From: Bacteroidia bacterium
Lineage (GTDB): Bacteria; Bacteroidota; Bacteroidia; Flavobacteriales; Flavobacteriaceae
DNA length: 7,948 bases
Direction of reading: 5' to 3'
NCBI GenBank assembly: GCA_030425715.1
Contig: JAUIAA010000094.1
Span: 1 to 7,948, forward strand
Part shown: piece by piece, positions 5,858 through 7,948 of the stretch
How positions within the stretch are numbered: the first letter of the stretch is position 1
Layout of the letters: the number at the start of each line of letters is the position of its first letter
The notes under the pieces: model-generated
Told to the model about the DNA's origin: nothing
Database searches by the model: none
The model's input: the letters and a program-made list of their open reading frames with translations, nothing else
Made by a program: the position numbers and the translations under genes

Positions 5858-7915
5858 ATGAAAGATTTTATTAATAAACTTTACCAAAATCATTCTTTAA
5901 TCTATAAGGTTGTACTTTTTTTAATTACTACCATTTCAATTATTTACCTTTTCCCTAAAGGAGGGCAGTTTAAGTACAATATTCAAAAAGGCAAACCTTG
6001 GCAATACCAAAATCTTTATGCGCCATTTGATTTTGCAATTTTAAAGTCGGATGCTGAATTAAAACAAGAAGCAGAGGAGATAGAAGCAAATGCACAATTG
6101 TATTTTGTTGAAAAAGAAGAAGTTTTTGCTAAGGTTAAGGAGGATTACAATCAGAAAATACAAACTGTACTTGCAGATTCTTTAGCATTAGGTTTCTCAA
6201 AAAATAGATTAAAAAACTTTGGATTACAGTTTTTAAATAGAGTGTATAAAACGGGGTTTTTAAATAAATCGGATAATGATAAATTAAAGGAAAATACGTT
6301 AATAACCTTGAGGCAAGGTAATGAAGCAAGGGATGTTTTATCCGACAATTTGTTTACCACTGAAATGTTAATACCCACATTGCAAGATTACATTTCTAAA
6401 AGTAATTACGGCAAATTAGAGGATGATTTCACGAATTTATTTTTCGAAATTTTAGAACCTAATATTTTTTATGATGAAGAACTTACCAAAAAAATAATTG
6501 CCGAAGAAGTTGCAAACATTGTAGCTACTAAAGGGTTGGTGACTGAAAATGAGAGAATTATTTCTAGAGGAGATGTGGTAGAAGGAGAGCGGTATGAAAT
6601 ATTGGTTTCTTTAAAAAAGGAGTACGATTCGCAATTGTGGAGCAAATCAAATTACAACTGGATTGTTTTTGGATACACAATTTTGGTGGCACTGGTATTG
6701 CTGATGTTGTTGCTCTTTTTACATCGCTATAGAACAGAGATATTTGAAGATAATATAAAATTAACCTTTATATTTTTTAATATATTATTAATTATATTTT
6801 TAGTTACCATTGTTCAAAAATACTGGATCAATTATATTTATGTAGTACCTATTATTATCTTACCAATCGTTTTAAAAGCTTTTTTTGATGCAAGATTAGG
6901 TTTGTTCGCACATGTGTTAACTGTGTTGATTTTAGGCTTTATTGTACCCAATAGTTTTGAGTTTATATTCTTGCAAATTATTGCGGGTATGGTAACTATT
7001 TTAACGGTTTCTGAATTATACAGAAGGGCTAATTTGTTTTTATCTATTTTAAAAATTACATTGGTTTACACCATTGCTTATTTGGCATTTTCTATCATTC
7101 AAGAAGGAAATGCGCAACATTTAAAATGGTCTTACTTTGGTTTGTTTGCTTTAAATGGGGTACTGTCGTTTTTATCATTATTTCTAATTTTAATCTATGA
7201 AAAAACTTTCAAATTGGTTTCAGATGTTTCATTGCTAGAATTATCGAATACCAATTCTAAATTATTACGAGAATTAAATGAAAAAGCACCTGGTACATTT
7301 CAACACTCCATGCAAGTTGCAAACCTTGCCGAAGCCTCAGCAAATGAAATTGGTGCAAACTCTATGCTGGTAAGAACTGGTGCTTTATACCATGATATTG
7401 GTAAAATAAGTAATCCAATGTATTTTACAGAAAATCAGACTACTAGTGTAAACCCACACAATGAATTGCCACCATACGATTCTGCAAAAATTATAATCGG
7501 GCATGTTTTAAAAGGCATTGAAATTGCCAAAAAATATAGTTTACCTGATAGAATTATCGATTTTATTAGAACCCACCATGGTACAAGTACAGTTTATTAT
7601 TTTTACAAAAAACAGCAAGGGCTAACTCCAGAGGATATAGATATTGAAGATTTTAAATACCCTGGCCCCATTCCTTTTTCAAAAGAAACAGCTATTTTAA
7701 TGATGTGTGATGCTTGTGAGGCAGCTTCAAAAAGCATCAAAGATCCAACGGCAATTTTGATTCATGATTTGGTAGAAAAAATTATCAATGGCCAAATGAA
7801 CAATGGTCAATTTATGAATGCCGATATTACTTTTAAGGAAATACAAACCATTAAAAAAGTAATCAAGAAAAAACTAAATGATATTTACCATTTAAGAATA
7901 GAATATCCTGAATAA
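5858..7915 (+). CDS. 7TM-HD (PgpH-type) cyclic-di-AMP phosphodiesterase
   Basis: This 685-residue integral membrane protein has the domain order of the PgpH family. It has an N-terminal membrane anchor (about 17-33), a large extracytoplasmic 7TMR-HDED sensor domain (about 34-265), a block of about seven membrane helices (roughly 266-447), and a cytoplasmic HD domain of the HDIG class (about 475-650). The metal-binding set is complete: His483 (FQHSMQ), His512-Asp513 (YHDIGK), His549 (IIGHVLKG), His573-His574 (RTHHG) and Asp618 (MMCDACEA). Spacing within the HD core fits PgpH enzymes, which hydrolyse c-di-AMP to pApA. The outside domain presumably transmits an unknown signal that adjusts c-di-AMP level and hence turgor and wall homeostasis; that link is family knowledge, not seen here. 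The ATG at 5858 is supported by the promoter 19 bases upstream and by the immediate start of the charged anchor MKDFINK. It is transcribed divergently from the thiolase, and the next gene starts one base after its stop. Confidence 0.95.
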   Translation: MKDFINKLYQNHSLIYKVVLFLITTISIIYLFPKGGQFKYNIQKGKPWQYQNLYAPFDFAILKSDAELKQEAEEIEANAQLYFVEKEEVFAKVKEDYNQKIQTVLADSLALGFSKNRLKNFGLQFLNRVYKTGFLNKSDNDKLKENTLITLRQGNEARDVLSDNLFTTEMLIPTLQDYISKSNYGKLEDDFTNLFFEILEPNIFYDEELTKKIIAEEVANIVATKGLVTENERIISRGDVVEGERYEILVSLKKEYDSQLWSKSNYNWIVFGYTILVALVLLMLLLFLHRYRTEIFEDNIKLTFIFFNILLIIFLVTIVQKYWINYIYVVPIIILPIVLKAFFDARLGLFAHVLTVLILGFIVPNSFEFIFLQIIAGMVTILTVSELYRRANLFLSILKITLVYTIAYLAFSIIQEGNAQHLKWSYFGLFALNGVLSFLSLFLILIYEKTFKLVSDVSLLELSNTNSKLLRELNEKAPGTFQHSMQVANLAEASANEIGANSMLVRTGALYHDIGKISNPMYFTENQTTSVNPHNELPPYDSAKIIIGHVLKGIEIAKKYSLPDRIIDFIRTHHGTSTVYYFYKKQQGLTPEDIDIEDFKYPGPIPFSKETAILMMCDACEAASKSIKDPTAILIHDLVEKIINGQMNNGQFMNADITFKEIQTIKKVIKKKLNDIYHLRIEYPE

Positions 7916-7916
7916 C

Positions 7917-7948
7917 ATGGCAAATAACCACAAAGAATTAAAAAGAGT
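7917..7948 (+). CDS. Start of an unidentified gene (runs off the window)
   Basis: An ATG one base after the TAA of the 7TM-HD gene opens a frame of ten complete codons, MANNHKELKR, before the sequence ends. The tight spacing and polar, Lys-rich N-terminus suggest a real, translationally coupled gene in the same operon. Too little is visible to name a family. Confidence 0.5.
   Translation, partial: MANNHKELKR

Noticed and set aside
5848..5874. Eight-codon upstream frame (MTLYERFY) overlapping the 7TM-HD start
   Set aside because: Too short to judge; no sign of attenuation structure, and an ATG by chance is likely in such AT-rich sequence.
6135..6378. Two minus-strand frames inside the 7TM-HD gene
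   Set aside because: They lie wholly within the conserved coding sequence of the plus-strand gene, have no recognisable product and no plausible promoter.

Overview
The window reads as a piece of chromosome from a low-GC Bacteroidota bacterium, most likely a member of the Flavobacteriia. The base composition is strongly AT-rich. Two good promoter candidates have the TAnnTTTG -7 box typical of Bacteroidota, and Shine-Dalgarno sequences are weak or absent. The proteins have flavobacterial character: a cysteine-free version of the COG1579 family, lipoprotein signal peptides, and a PgpH-type 7TM-HD protein.

Layout: positions 1-5681 are read on the minus strand and 5858-7948 on the plus strand, with a 176-base divergent intergenic region between them. 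From right to left, the minus strand carries three blocks. (i) A thiolase (4632-5681) and an NlpC/P60 peptidase (3833-4603) are separated by 28 bases and followed by a 28-codon remnant of a YdeI/DUF1801-type gene (3717-3803). (ii) A lipoprotein isoaspartyl peptidase/L-asparaginase (2405-3463) has its own promoter. (iii) A tight cluster holds a Nif3/DUF34 metal-binding protein (1197-2294), a COG1579 coiled-coil protein (421-1194) and the start of a lipoprotein c-type cytochrome (1-396, running off the edge). On the plus strand, a 685-residue PgpH-like cyclic-di-AMP phosphodiesterase (5858-7915) is followed after one base by the first ten codons of another gene.

Functionally these are mostly housekeeping or envelope genes: cell-wall peptide turnover (NlpC/P60), isoaspartyl peptide or asparagine hydrolysis outside the cytoplasm, second-messenger breakdown linked to envelope sensing (7TM-HD), acyl-CoA metabolism (thiolase), and the widely conserved but poorly understood Nif3-COG1579 pair. 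I see no mobile element, CRISPR array, rRNA or tRNA, and no obvious new multi-gene system.

The points most worth a second look are small-scale. The thiolase keeps every catalytic residue but lacks about 43 internal residues, as if by a clean in-frame deletion between short GAAGAT repeats. The COG1579 protein has lost all four zinc-ribbon cysteines. The Nif3 protein has Phe in place of the first His of its HHP metal motif. A YdeI-type gene has been cut down to its first 28 codons.
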